Of a DNA stretch of 64,000 nucleotides, positions 53,116-61,832 are shown piece after piece. A program made the translations under genes and the position numbers. Position 1 is the stretch's first letter; each line of letters begins with the position of its first letter. The stretch is from Mesorhizobium loti R88b. Its GTDB lineage: Bacteria > Pseudomonadota > Alphaproteobacteria > Rhizobiales > Rhizobiaceae. A model generated the notes under the pieces. The model worked only from the letters and a program-made list of their open reading frames with translations. It was not told where the DNA came from and did no database searches. Location of the stretch: positions 3,473,001-3,537,000 of the forward strand of contig NZ_CP033367.1 in assembly GCF_013170845.1 (NCBI RefSeq), read 5' to 3'.

Positions 53116-53176
53116 AAGGAGATAGAGCATGATGTCGTCCGAAAACCGCTTCGCACTTTTCGGCACCATGCTCTAG
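53116..53176. repeat. RIME-like palindromic repeat before gluconokinase
   Basis: It begins near TCAAGGAGATAGAGCATGATG and ends GGCACCATGCTCTAG. The outer arms AGAGCATG (53126-53133) and CATGCTCT (53167-53174) are complementary, with the TCCGAAAACCG core of the Rhizobiales repeat also seen at 3423. It separates the ABC operon from the kinase and lies three bases before the kinase GTG. Confidence 0.7.
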
Positions 53177-53178
53177 TC

Positions 53179-53742
53179 GTGGACGAGGAAGCAGCGCAGG
53201 CGCCAACGAGCGCTCCCGGTTCAGTGCCTCCGGCCATCGTGGTGATGGGCGTCGCCGGCTGCGGCAAATCGGCGGTCGGCATCGCGCTGGCAGCCGCGCT
53301 CGGCGCCGTCTTCATCGAAGGCGACAGACTGCATCCACCCGAAAATGTCGCTCGCATGGCAAGCGGCGAGCCGCTCACTGACCAGTTGCGCGAGGGCTGG
53401 CTCGATGCCATCGGCGAGCGCATCGCGGCATCGGTTGGCAAAGGGCAAGGCGTGGTCGCTGCCTGCTCGGCGCTGAAGCGCAGCTATCGCGAGCGCCTGC
53501 GACGTTTTTGCCCCGAGATCGTCTTCCTTTACCTTGAGATCGATCCGGCGACGGCAAGGCAGCGGGTCGCCAGCCGCAAGGGGCATTTCATGCCGGCCAG
53601 CCTGGTCGACAGCCAGTTTGCCATTCTGGAACTGCCGGGGACGGATGAGCAGGCCCTGACGATCGACGCGACGCGTCCCGTTGCCGATGTCGTTGCGGAC
53701 GCGACCCGGCTGCTGGCTAGAGCAATTCCAGGAAAAGTGTGA
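53179..53742 (+). CDS. gntK: Gluconokinase
   Basis: 187 residues from a GTG at 53179, the length of GntK plus a short N-terminal tail. The P-loop is MGVAGCGKSAVG (GxxxxGKS) at about 23-34; FIEGDRLHPPENVARMASG and ACSALKRSYRERLR are nearly universal in gluconokinase, and KGHFMPASLVDSQFAILE completes the match. It phosphorylates gluconate to 6-phosphogluconate in the cytoplasm. The last seven residues (RAIPGKV) come from a palindromic repeat that starts at 53718. The neighbouring importer and GntR-like repressor fit gluconate use. Confidence 0.93.
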   Translation: MDEEAAQAPTSAPGSVPPAIVVMGVAGCGKSAVGIALAAALGAVFIEGDRLHPPENVARMASGEPLTDQLREGWLDAIGERIAASVGKGQGVVAACSALKRSYRERLRRFCPEIVFLYLEIDPATARQRVASRKGHFMPASLVDSQFAILELPGTDEQALTIDATRPVADVVADATRLLARAIPGKV

Positions 53743-53843
53743 AGCGGTTTTCGCGGGAAAAGCGCATAGCGCTTTCCCCTGGGAATTGCGGCAAAACAAA
53801 GAGTTAGAGCGGTTCGCCGTTTCTGCGAAACGGTGAACCGCTC
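53718..53843. repeat. RIME-like palindromic repeat that encodes the gluconokinase C terminus
   Basis: It runs from TAGAGCAATTCCAGG to GGTGAACCGCTC. It contains an inner palindrome around GCGCATAGCGC and a second unit GAGCGGTTCGCCGTTTC...GAAACGGTGAACCGCTC. The first 25 bases are read through by the kinase gene. The far end stops five bases before the stop codon of the acyltransferase-like gene on the other strand. Confidence 0.75.
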
Positions 53844-53847
53844 CAGC

Positions 53848-54996
53848 TCATGAGCCGCTTTCATCGCCTGTCATGGTATCGGAGGCTTCCGTCAGCCGCC
53901 CGCTGCGGGACCAGATCAGCATCTGTTCGGGAAACAGTTTCAGCGCCTCGAGCAGCTGGTCGCGCTTGAGCAGGATATAGCGTGCCTGCAGCACCATGTC
54001 CTTGGCTCCGTCCCGTCCCATCCCGGCTTCAGCCGGCAGCAGTTCCGGGCTGATGACGGCCCGGTATTCGCGGAAGGGAATGGTCTCGAAGGTCGACATG
54101 GCAAACAGCGCCGCTTTGCCCCTTGCGGCAAAATTCGCCGGTGCCGAAGCCAGATGCGTCCAGCCGCTTTCGCCAATCGCCACCTCGGTGAAAGTCGAGC
54201 CTGCATGGATGGTGTTGGTCATCAGCACCACGCCATTGCTCTTCAGGATTTTCTGGATGCGGATGGTCACCTGGTAGGCATCGTCGCGCTCGAAGACGAT
54301 GCGGCTCTTCAGGTAGCGGTTCTCGACCTTGACCAGCGGCGGGTTCAGGAAACGCAGGCCGAACGCCGATTCCGAGACACCGTGGGAATTGACGCTGACC
54401 TGATGCGCCTCGATATCCGCCTCGTGCAGCGCGCGCTTGCCGAAAATGGTCTGGGAGGTGAACTGATCGCACCAGACGATGGCGCCGTGGCCGCGCCGCA
54501 AGGCCGCCTGCAGTCCTTCCTGTCCCTCCAGCCGGACGGTCGGGGACCATCGGAAGCCGGCGACGTGCGCGGCAAGCTGCAGCCGGCGCCGATGGCGCGC
54601 CGCGAGCAAGGCCTCGAACAGCTTGCGCGCGTCGATGCTGCTGCCGAGCACCGCGCGCGTGGCGTCGGCATAGGCTGGAAATTGCTTGCGCACATGGCGT
54701 TTCAGGCGAAGCTTGGAGATTCGATCGCAGATCGACGCCCACCAGCGCACGGGCACTGCAGCTGCGACCACGAGATAGAAGATGGCGAGCAGGCTTTCGC
54801 GAAGGTCCCGGTTCGAGAACCTGCGCACCCTGCCGGGGTGGACGACCTTGCGGCTGAAGAAGCGCACGCTCTCAGCTCTTTCCGGCACAGGAACGTCGGC
54901 GATGATTTCAGTTTGGAACAAGGCCGTGGCGGGCGGCCTGCGGGCAGTTTTTCGGGATTTCGCGAACTTCGACAGCCTCATCCGGCGGGCGTCCAT
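53848..54996 (-). CDS. LpxL/HtrB-like acyltransferase family protein (uncertain)
   Basis: 382 residues from 54996 (an ATG at 54981 is also possible). A basic N terminus is followed by a membrane segment (LLAIFYLVVAAAVPVRWW, around 70-87). The central part has the layout of lipid A late acyltransferases (LABLAT fold): GHGAIVWCDQFTSQTIF, SRIVFERDDAYQ, and FAARGKAALFAMSTFETIPF near the end. The normal HxxxxD/E catalytic motif is not clear; the position expected for His has WCDQFTSQ. It may be a diverged acyltransferase or an inactive relative. Confidence 0.5.
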   Translation of the reverse strand: MDARRMRLSKFAKSRKTARRPPATALFQTEIIADVPVPERAESVRFFSRKVVHPGRVRRFSNRDLRESLLAIFYLVVAAAVPVRWWASICDRISKLRLKRHVRKQFPAYADATRAVLGSSIDARKLFEALLAARHRRRLQLAAHVAGFRWSPTVRLEGQEGLQAALRRGHGAIVWCDQFTSQTIFGKRALHEADIEAHQVSVNSHGVSESAFGLRFLNPPLVKVENRYLKSRIVFERDDAYQVTIRIQKILKSNGVVLMTNTIHAGSTFTEVAIGESGWTHLASAPANFAARGKAALFAMSTFETIPFREYRAVISPELLPAEAGMGRDGAKDMVLQARYILLKRDQLLEALKLFPEQMLIWSRSGRLTEASDTMTGDESGS

Positions 54997-55069
54997 CCGT
55001 TCTGTTGCAAAACCGCTTTATGCGCCTGAGCGCATCTTACGATGATGAACGCCGCGCGCCAGTGGTCGA

Positions 55070-55176
55070 TCTAAAGCGCGTCGCGTTGATATGGATTCAT
55101 GCGCCGCGCTTTAGTTCTTTGTTTTTATGCATGTCGTTCTCCCAAAACCGAGGTCACTTTTGGGCGACATGCATTA
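55070..55176. repeat. RIME-like palindromic repeat abutting the Rrf2 gene
   Basis: Two units: AAAGCGCG (55073-55080) pairs with CGCGCTTT (55105-55112), then ATGCATGTCG...TCCCAAAA pairs with TTTTGGGCGACATGCAT (55157-55173). The end of the element supplies the TAA stop of the Rrf2 gene on the minus strand. Confidence 0.72.
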
Positions 55177-55623
55177 GATTTGCGAAGACAGCTCGACCGG
55201 AAAATCGTCGTTGTCGGCATCGCGCATGGCGGCGAGGCTTCTGTTATCAAGCACCTCCGCGATGGCCTGGCGCACTTCCAGCATCATGTGCCGGACTTGG
55301 CAGGTGGCTTCGTCGCAATCCTCGCAGCGCTGGTACTGTGTGCGGCTGGCGCAAGGTATCGGCGCCAGCGGCCCGTCCAGAACGCGCACGACATGGCCGA
55401 TCTTGATCTCGGAAGCCGGGCGGGCGAGGCGATAGCCGCCTTCCTTTCCCTTGCGGCTCTGGACGAAGCCGGCATTGCGCAATTCGCCCAGGATGGCATC
55501 GAGGAATTTCTTCGGGATGTTGTTGGCGACCGCGATGTCATTGACGAAGGCCAGTTGGCCAATCGGCAGACTGGAAAGATGCACGAGGGCCTTGAGGCCG
55601 TATTTGCCTTTTTTCGTCAGCAT
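55174..55623 (-). CDS. Rrf2 family transcriptional regulator
   Basis: 149 residues from the ATG at 55623. The winged HTH opens with MLTKKGKYGLKALVHL; residues GELRNAGFVQSRKGKEGGYR form the recognition wing. Three Cys at the usual Fe-S positions (CASRTQYQRCEDCDEATC, about 92-109, with a fourth) suggest an Fe-S or thiol sensor. It follows the orphan sulfate-binding protein gene downstream on the same strand. Rrf2 proteins such as CymR control cysteine and sulfate genes, so sulfur regulation is a reasonable guess. Confidence 0.88.
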   Translation of the reverse strand: MLTKKGKYGLKALVHLSSLPIGQLAFVNDIAVANNIPKKFLDAILGELRNAGFVQSRKGKEGGYRLARPASEIKIGHVVRVLDGPLAPIPCASRTQYQRCEDCDEATCQVRHMMLEVRQAIAEVLDNRSLAAMRDADNDDFPVELSSQI

Positions 55624-55820
55624 GCCTGAGTCAACCCATGAAAACCCCAACCACCCGCATCTGGCGACTGTTTGTGTGCAAATAATGACGTTTTGATCAC
55701 ACGATGATGTTTCGCCAAAACAAGCCGGCCGATTGGCACATTAGGCACAAACGCGTTGATTCTTCGTAACGTTTTGCAGGAATGACGCTGATATCCAGGG
55801 ATAACAGGCCTGAAACGAAA

Positions 55821-55845
55821 GAAGGCCGGCAAAGCGCCGGCCTTC
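55821..55845 (-). terminator. Terminator of the orphan sulfate-binding protein gene
   Basis: Ten-base arms GAAGGCCGGC (55821-55830) and GCCGGCCTTC (55836-55845). On the minus strand the stem is followed by TTTCGTTTC, a T-rich tail, 25 bases past the stop of the binding-protein gene. Confidence 0.75.
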
Positions 55846-55870
55846 TCGCTGAGTTCAAATGCTGAAACCG

Positions 55871-56857
55871 TCAGCGGCTGCCATAGGCCTGGTCGAGCAG
55901 GCCACCGGCGGCGAAATGCTCTTTCTGAATCTTGTCCCAGCCGCCGAAGACGTCTTCCACCGTCAGCAGGCGTACCTCCGGGAAGTCGGCCTTGTATTTG
56001 GCGGCAACCGCTGCGTCACGCACCCGGTTGCCATTTTGGGCGAGGATGTCCTGGCCTTCGGGCGTGTAGAGGAAGTCGAGATAGGTCTTGGCCAGATCGC
56101 GCGTGCCGTGCTCGTCGGCGACCTTGTCGACGATCGCCACCGGGAATTCGGCAAGCAGGCTGACCGAGGGCGTGACCTGCTCGAACTTGTCGTCGCCGTA
56201 CTCCTTGCGGATGCCGCGCGTTTCGGACTCGAAGGTGATCAGCACGTCGCCGATCTCGCGCTGCACGAAAGTGGTGGTCGCGGCGCGCCCGCCCGTGTCG
56301 AAGATCGGCACGTTGTTGAACAGCTTGGTGATGAACTCCTTCACCTTGGCGTCGTCGCCCTTGAAGGCCTCCTTGGCGTAGGCGGTGGCCGCCAGATAGG
56401 TGTAGCGCGCATTGCCCGAGGTTTTCGGGTTGGGGAAGATCACCTGCACGTCGTCGCGCACCAGATCGTTCCAGTCCTTGATGTGCTTGGGGTTGCCGGC
56501 GCGCACGAGGAACGAAGGCAGCGAATAGAAGGGCGAGGCATTGTTGGCGAAATCCTTCTGCCAATCGGCCGAGACAAAACCCTTCTTGACCAGGAAGTCG
56601 ATGTCGGTGACCTGGTTGAAGGTGACGACATCGGCGCCAAGGCCCTCGGCGATGGCGCGCGCCTGAGCGGACGTGCCGGCATGCGACTGGTCGATGGTCA
56701 CGCCCGGATGCTGGGCAATGAAGGCCTTGTTGACCTGGACGAAGAGTTCGCGGCCGACGTCATAGGAGGCGTTGAGCAGCTTGTCGGCCGACCAGGCTTG
56801 GGAGGATGCGAGGAACAGGCCGGCGACGGTGGCAACGCCAAGGAAAAATCGCTTCAT
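55871..56857 (-). CDS. Sulfate-binding periplasmic protein, orphan copy (Sbp/CysP family)
   Basis: 328 residues with Sec signal (FLGVATVAGLFLASSQAWSA). Signature segments of sulfate/thiosulfate-binding proteins are kept: LLNASYDVGRELF, QSHAGTSAQARAIAEGL, VIFPNPKTSGNARYTYLAA and EFPVAIVDKVAD. It has no permease genes next to it, but a complete sulfate importer with its own binding protein lies at 57779-61612, beyond the VapBC pair. It may feed that importer with another sulfur ligand. Confidence 0.92.
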   Translation of the reverse strand: MKRFFLGVATVAGLFLASSQAWSADKLLNASYDVGRELFVQVNKAFIAQHPGVTIDQSHAGTSAQARAIAEGLGADVVTFNQVTDIDFLVKKGFVSADWQKDFANNASPFYSLPSFLVRAGNPKHIKDWNDLVRDDVQVIFPNPKTSGNARYTYLAATAYAKEAFKGDDAKVKEFITKLFNNVPIFDTGGRAATTTFVQREIGDVLITFESETRGIRKEYGDDKFEQVTPSVSLLAEFPVAIVDKVADEHGTRDLAKTYLDFLYTPEGQDILAQNGNRVRDAAVAAKYKADFPEVRLLTVEDVFGGWDKIQKEHFAAGGLLDQAYGSR

Positions 56858-57055
56858 GAAAATAGGGCTCCGGATGCAATGCGTTTATGGGTTGAGCATA
56901 GCCGTGCGGGACGATAGGCGGCGAGGTACACAGCGCAGCATCATCGCTTTGTCGCGAGAAAAGACATCGCTGAAACGGCGAGTGCCTGGAATTCTGTTCC
57001 AGCGGGCGGTTCCCAGAGCCCGATTCTTTCTGCGCCTTGAACGGTTACGGTATTT

Positions 57056-57077
57056 GGCATATACATATGGCATATAC
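57056..57077. promoter_or_regulatory. VapB autoregulatory site candidate
   Basis: GGCATATAC occurs twice as a direct repeat (57056-57064 and 57069-57077), and the interval contains the palindrome CATATACATATG (57058-57069). It lies just upstream of vapB; VapBC complexes usually bind such paired sites. Confidence 0.5.
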
Positions 57078-57093
57078 AAAGCGAGGTGCCATC

Positions 57094-57366
57094 ATGTCCC
57101 AGCACCGTCATCCAACGACGCCACCGAAGGAGGCAAAGCTCTTCCGCAACAACCGCAGCCAGGCGGTGCGCATTCCTGTGGAGTTCGAGCTGCCGGGTGA
57201 CAAGGTGCTGATCAGCCGCGAAGGTGATCGCCTTGTCATCGAGCCGGTTCGCAAACCTGGCCTCAGCGCGTTGCTTGCCCAATGGGCGAAGGAGCCACCG
57301 CTCGGTCCTGACGACGAATTCCCCGAGATCAACGATGCGCCGGTCCAGGCCGAGGACATTTTTTGA
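57094..57366 (+). CDS. vapB: VapB-type antitoxin (SpoVT/AbrB domain)
   Basis: 90 residues from the ATG at 57094, preceded by GAGGT at seven bases. The AbrB-like DNA-binding part is KLFRNNRSQAVRIPVEFELP at 15-34, followed by GDKVLISREGDRLVIEP; the C-terminal third (PPLGPDDEFPEINDAP) is acidic and should wrap the toxin. Upstream in-frame ATGs at 57037 and 57067 are less likely because they fall in the operator-like repeats. The stop overlaps the toxin ATG (TGATG). Confidence 0.92.
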   Translation: MSQHRHPTTPPKEAKLFRNNRSQAVRIPVEFELPGDKVLISREGDRLVIEPVRKPGLSALLAQWAKEPPLGPDDEFPEINDAPVQAEDIF

Positions 57367-57764
57367 TGCGGTTCATGCTGGACACGAACATCATCAGCGA
57401 CATGATCCGAAACCCGGCCGGCAAGGCTGCCGGCGCTATGGTGCGCGAGGGAGACGCAGCCGTCTGCACAAGCATCGTCGTCGCCTCTGAGTTGCGATAT
57501 GGCTGCGCCAGGAAAGGCTCGGCCAAGCTGCTCAGGAAGGTCGAGGAATTGCTGGCCGAAATCCCTGTTCTGCCGCTCGATGTGCCGGTGGATGCAGAGT
57601 ATGGCGCACTTCGCGCCGAGCTGGAGGCCATTGGCCAACCCATTGGCCATAATGACCTTTTTATTGCCGCTCACGCCTGCGTGCTGGGTACCATTTTGGT
57701 GACGGCCAACATGGGGGAGTTCACCCGGATACGGAAGCTGAAGGTCGAGAACTGGCTGGAATAG
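57366..57764 (+). CDS. vapC: VapC-type PIN-domain toxin ribonuclease
   Basis: 132 residues from the ATG at 57366. The PIN acidic residues are visible: Asp in FMLDTNIISD, Glu in SELRYG, Asp in GHNDLFIAAHA, and Asn in TANMGEF. VapC toxins cut specific RNAs (usually tRNA or rRNA). It is coupled to vapB and ends 15 bases before the convergent cysA gene. The locus sits between two sulfate-uptake loci. Confidence 0.93.
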   Translation: MRFMLDTNIISDMIRNPAGKAAGAMVREGDAAVCTSIVVASELRYGCARKGSAKLLRKVEELLAEIPVLPLDVPVDAEYGALRAELEAIGQPIGHNDLFIAAHACVLGTILVTANMGEFTRIRKLKVENWLE

Positions 57765-57778
57765 CCGTTGGCCGAGGA

Positions 57779-58819
57779 TCAAGCGGCCGGAAACAGCTTC
57801 CAACGTCCCGGGCGGAATGCCACCCGGCTCTTCTGCGCTGCGGGATGGCCGACCGGCAGTTCGATCTCGACCCGCTGGCGCTGGCCGCCGATCTCGAGCT
57901 CGACGCGCCGCGTGCCGGCAACGCGACGGCTGGCGGCGACCGTGCCGGCGATGCAGCCGCTGCAGCCGTCGAGCAGTTCGACATCGTGCGGACGGAAGTA
58001 GAGCGTCGCATCGCCCTCTGGCGCATGCGGCGCTGCCAGTCCGATCGGACGGTCGGCAAGCCAGATTTCGCCATTCTCGACCTTGACCGGAAGCGCGTTC
58101 GATTCGCCGATGAAGCCGTAGACGAAAGGGGAGTTCGGGGTGTCGTAGATGTCGTCGGCGGTGCCGACCTGCTCGATGCGGCCCTGGCTCATCACCACGA
58201 CGCGGTCGGCAAGTTCCAGCGCCTCTTCCTGGTCGTGGGTGACGAAGACGGTGGTGTGGCCGGTGCGGTCATGGATCTCGCGCAGCCAGCGGCGCAATTC
58301 CCGGCGCACCTGCGCATCGAGCGCACCGAACGGCTCGTCGAGCAGCAGCACCTTGGGTTCGATCGCCATGGCGCGAGCCAGCGCGACACGCTGACGCTGG
58401 CCGCCGGAGAGTTGCGCGGGGTAGCGCTTCTCGAGCCCTGAAAGCTGGACCAGGTCGAGAAGCTCGGAAGCGCGGCGGCGGATTTCCTGTGCCGGCGGCC
58501 GCGACGACCCATGCCGGACCTTCAGGCCGAAGCCGATATTGTCGGCCACGGTCATGTGCCGGAACAGCGCGTAGTGCTGAAACACGAAGCCGACATTGCG
58601 CTCCTGGATCGATTTCTGCGAAGCGTCCTCGTCGCCGAAGAAGATCTTGCCACGCGTCGGCCGCTCGAGCCCGGCGATCAGCCGCAGCAGCGTCGTCTTG
58701 CCGGAGCCGGACGGCCCCAGCAGCGCGATCAGTTCGCCCGACTTGATGTCGAGCGACACGTCGTGGAGCGCGGGAAACCGCTCAAACTCCTTGCGCACAT
58801 TGGCAACGCGAACTTCCAT
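57779..58819 (-). CDS. cysA: Sulfate/thiosulfate ABC transporter ATPase
   Basis: 346 residues from the ATG at 58819. Motifs: Walker A GPSGSGKTT, Q-loop VFQHYALFRH, signature LSGGQRQRV, Walker B VLLLDEPFGALD and H-loop FVTHDQEE. The CysA-specific C-terminal TOBE domain has FRPHDVELL. It is the last gene of the operon binding protein-cysT-cysW-cysA. Confidence 0.94.
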   Translation of the reverse strand: MEVRVANVRKEFERFPALHDVSLDIKSGELIALLGPSGSGKTTLLRLIAGLERPTRGKIFFGDEDASQKSIQERNVGFVFQHYALFRHMTVADNIGFGLKVRHGSSRPPAQEIRRRASELLDLVQLSGLEKRYPAQLSGGQRQRVALARAMAIEPKVLLLDEPFGALDAQVRRELRRWLREIHDRTGHTTVFVTHDQEEALELADRVVVMSQGRIEQVGTADDIYDTPNSPFVYGFIGESNALPVKVENGEIWLADRPIGLAAPHAPEGDATLYFRPHDVELLDGCSGCIAGTVAASRRVAGTRRVELEIGGQRQRVEIELPVGHPAAQKSRVAFRPGRWKLFPAA

Positions 58820-58832
58820 ACAAATCCCTCTG

Positions 58833-59717
58833 CTAATGTCCGCGCGTCGCGGCAAGCTCGGCGCCGTAGCGCATCTCGAGCAGTGTTTTCAAGACCAGTG
58901 TGACCAGCGCCAGCCCGGCCAGCAATGAGGCGACGGCAAACGCGCCCACTGCGTTGTACTCGTTGTAGAGGATTTCGACATGCAGGGGCATGGTGTTGGT
59001 CAGGCCCCTGATATGGCCCGACACCACCGACACCGCGCCGAACTCGCCCATGGCGCGGGCGTTGCACAAGAGCACGCCGTAGAGCAGGCCCCATTTGATG
59101 TTGGGCAGCGTCACGTACCAGAAGGTCTGCCAGCCATTGGCGCCAAGCGAAAGGGCCGCCTCCTCGTCACCATTGCCCTGTTCCTGCATCAGCGGGATCA
59201 GCTCGCGGGCGACGAAGGGGAAGGTGACGAAAACGGTGGCGAGCACAATGCCCGGCACGGCGAACAAGATCTGGATGCCGTGCATTTTCAGCCAGCCGCC
59301 AAGCAATCCCTGGGCGCCAAATAAAAGCACATAGACCAGGCCGGAAATGACGGGCGAGACCGAGAAGGGCAGGTCGATCAGCGTCGTCAGGAAGGCCTTG
59401 CCCTTGAACTCGAACTTGGCGATGGCCCAGGCAGCGGAGATGCCGAAGACGACGTTGAGCGGCACCGAGATCGCAGCGACAAGCAGTGTCAGGTGGATGG
59501 CCGAGCGTGCGTCCGGTTCGACCAGCGCTTTCGTATAGGCACCGATGCCTTTCGCCAGTGCCTCATGGAAGACGATGATCAGCGGCAAGAGCAGAAAGAT
59601 GCCGAGGAAGGCAAATGCGATGGCCATCAGCACGGCTTGCGCCGGACGGCTTTCGGTCACCGCCGCCGAGCGGCTCTCATGGTAGGGTTCGTAGGATTTG
59701 ATCTCGGGGTCAGCCAT
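58833..59717 (-). CDS. cysW: Sulfate ABC transporter permease CysW
   Basis: 294 residues from the ATG at 59717. The CysW pattern is clear: [18 protein letters not shown] in helix 1, [18 protein letters not shown], the EAA loop [20 protein letters not shown] and [16 protein letters not shown]. Six helices are expected. It overlaps cysT by eight bases. Confidence 0.94.
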   Translation of the reverse strand: MADPEIKSYEPYHESRSAAVTESRPAQAVLMAIAFAFLGIFLLLPLIIVFHEALAKGIGAYTKALVEPDARSAIHLTLLVAAISVPLNVVFGISAAWAIAKFEFKGKAFLTTLIDLPFSVSPVISGLVYVLLFGAQGLLGGWLKMHGIQILFAVPGIVLATVFVTFPFVARELIPLMQEQGNGDEEAALSLGANGWQTFWYVTLPNIKWGLLYGVLLCNARAMGEFGAVSVVSGHIRGLTNTMPLHVEILYNEYNAVGAFAVASLLAGLALVTLVLKTLLEMRYGAELAATRGH

Positions 59718-60561
59718 AGCGCTTGCGGCTCCATGTCTGCACGAGATTGACAATCAGAAGCATGACGAACGACAGAGCGAGCATGATCGCCGCGATCGCG
59801 GTCGCCGCCGGGTAATTGTATTCCTCCAGCCGGATAACGATCAGAAGTGGCGCGATCTCGGATTTGTAGGGCAGATTGCCGGCGATGAAGATGACCGAGC
59901 CATATTCGCCGACGCCGCGGGCAAAGGCCAGCGAAAAACCGGTTATGATGGCCGGCGCCAGGCCCGGGAACAGCACGCGGGTGATGATCTGGAAGCGGCT
60001 GGCGCCAAGCGTGGCTGCTGCCTCCTCCACCTCCTTGTCGATTTCCTCCATGATAGGCTGCACGGTGCGCACGACAAAGGGCAGGCCGATGAAAATCAGC
60101 GCGATGACGATGCCGAGCGGCGTATAGGCGACCTTGATGCCGAGCGGCATCAGCAATTTGCCGATCCAGCCGTTTGGTGCGTAGAGCGTGGTGAGCGCGA
60201 TGCCGGCCACCGCCGTCGGCAGCGCGAAGGGCAGGTCGACCATGGCGTCGACGATGCGGCGGCCAGGGAAGCGGTAGCGCACCAGCACCCAGGCGACCAG
60301 CGTGCCGAAAACGACATTGACGGCCGCCGCGATGAAGGCGGTACCGAAGCTGATTTCAAGCGCATTCAGCGTACGGCGATCGGTGGCGATGGCCCAGAAC
60401 TCGGTCCAGCCGAGTGAGGCCGAGCGCCAGACGAGCCCGGAAAGCGGGATGAGAATGATGAGGGTGAGGTAGGCAAGCGAGAAGCCGAGCGTCAATCCGA
60501 AACCCGGAATGACACTCGGCTGCTTGAAACGCCACCCCGCCTGCGCGGGTGCTGTGGTCAT
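59710..60561 (-). CDS. cysT: Sulfate ABC transporter permease CysT (CysU)
   Basis: 283 residues from the ATG at 60561. Helix 1 is [40 protein letters not shown], the EAA loop [20 protein letters not shown] and [15 protein letters not shown] are typical. It forms the pore with CysW and lies 22 bases after the binding-protein gene. Confidence 0.94.
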   Translation of the reverse strand: MTTAPAQAGWRFKQPSVIPGFGLTLGFSLAYLTLIILIPLSGLVWRSASLGWTEFWAIATDRRTLNALEISFGTAFIAAAVNVVFGTLVAWVLVRYRFPGRRIVDAMVDLPFALPTAVAGIALTTLYAPNGWIGKLLMPLGIKVAYTPLGIVIALIFIGLPFVVRTVQPIMEEIDKEVEEAAATLGASRFQIITRVLFPGLAPAIITGFSLAFARGVGEYGSVIFIAGNLPYKSEIAPLLIVIRLEEYNYPAATAIAAIMLALSFVMLLIVNLVQTWSRKRYG

Positions 60562-60583
60562 GTCGTCCTGATCTAGATTTAGC

Positions 60584-61612
60584 TCACTGGGCCGGCTTGT
60601 AGATCTGGTCGAATATACCACCGTCGCCGAAATGATAAGGCTGTGCCTTCTTCCAGCCGCCGAAAAGCGGATCGTCGATGGAGATCAGCTTGATATCAGG
60701 CGTCTTCGGAATATCCGCCGGCGCCACCAGTTCGGGCTTGGCCGGACGATAGTGGTTCTTGGCGATGATCGTCTGCGCTTCCTTGGAATAGAGCCAGCCG
60801 AGATAGGCTTCGGCTACTTTGCGCGTGCCCTTGGCATCGACATTGGCGTCGACAATCGCCACCGGCGGCTCGGCCAGGATCGAGGTCGGCGGATAGACGA
60901 TCTCGAAATTGTCGGCGCCGAATTCGTCGAGCGCCAGATAGGCATCGTTTTCCCAGCCGATCAGCACGTCGCCAATGCCCTTTTGCGCGAAGGTCACGGT
61001 CGAGCCGCGGGCGCCAGTGTCGAGCACCGGAGCATTGGCGTAGAGCTTGCCGACGAATTCCTTGTTCTTGGTCTCGTCGCCGCCATCATGGGCGTTGGCG
61101 TAGGCCCAGGCGGCGAGGTAGTTCCAGCGCGCGCCGCCCGAAGTCTTCGGGTTCGGCGTGATCACCTGGACGCCGTCCTTGACCAGATCGCTCCAGTCGT
61201 GAATGCCCTTGGGGTTGCCCTTGCGGACCAGGAAGATGATGGTCGAGGTGTAAGGCGCTGAATTGTTTTCGAATTTCTTGCGCCAGTCGGGGTTGATCTT
61301 CTTCGACTTGGAGACGATGGCGTTGATGTCGCCCTCAAGCGCCAGGGTCACCACGTCGGCGTCGAGGCCGTCGATCACGGCACGGGCCTGTGCGCCTGAT
61401 CCGCCATGTGACTGCTGGATGGTGACCGTCTCGCCGGTCTCAGCCTTCCAGTGGGCGGCAAACGCTTCGTCATAGGCTTTGTAGAGCTCGCGTGTCGGAT
61501 CGTAGGACACGTTGAGGATGGTGGTGTCGGCAAACGCGAAACCGAGCGTGCCTGATAGAACCGATGTGACGACCAGTGCGCCGAGCAGTTTCCTGAAATG
61601 AGGTTTGGTCAT
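60584..61612 (-). CDS. Sulfate-binding periplasmic protein of the cys operon
   Basis: 342 residues from the ATG at 61612. Sec signal: [20 protein letters not shown]. The sulfate-binding family signatures are [52 protein letters not shown] and [15 protein letters not shown]. It is the first gene of the operon. The 220-base gap to 61833 is AT-richer and should hold the promoter, but I cannot point to a definite regulator site. Confidence 0.94.
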   Translation of the reverse strand: MTKPHFRKLLGALVVTSVLSGTLGFAFADTTILNVSYDPTRELYKAYDEAFAAHWKAETGETVTIQQSHGGSGAQARAVIDGLDADVVTLALEGDINAIVSKSKKINPDWRKKFENNSAPYTSTIIFLVRKGNPKGIHDWSDLVKDGVQVITPNPKTSGGARWNYLAAWAYANAHDGGDETKNKEFVGKLYANAPVLDTGARGSTVTFAQKGIGDVLIGWENDAYLALDEFGADNFEIVYPPTSILAEPPVAIVDANVDAKGTRKVAEAYLGWLYSKEAQTIIAKNHYRPAKPELVAPADIPKTPDIKLISIDDPLFGGWKKAQPYHFGDGGIFDQIYKPAQ

Positions 61613-61832
61613 TTCTGCCTCCGTTGAACCCGCGCCAAATCTACCGAATTGATAGAAATTAGATGCATCGAATGTTGCCTTTTTTGCCCTCCTGAAGAAA
61701 ATCTTCGATGAGATTTTGCGGATAGGAGAAATATTTTCCCTTGTGCGCGACGATCGCGAATCCACGCCGCCACCTGACCTATCTAGAAATCCGAGGTGTC
61801 GAGGCAAGGTCGTAGGGGATTGATGGGGCGGA

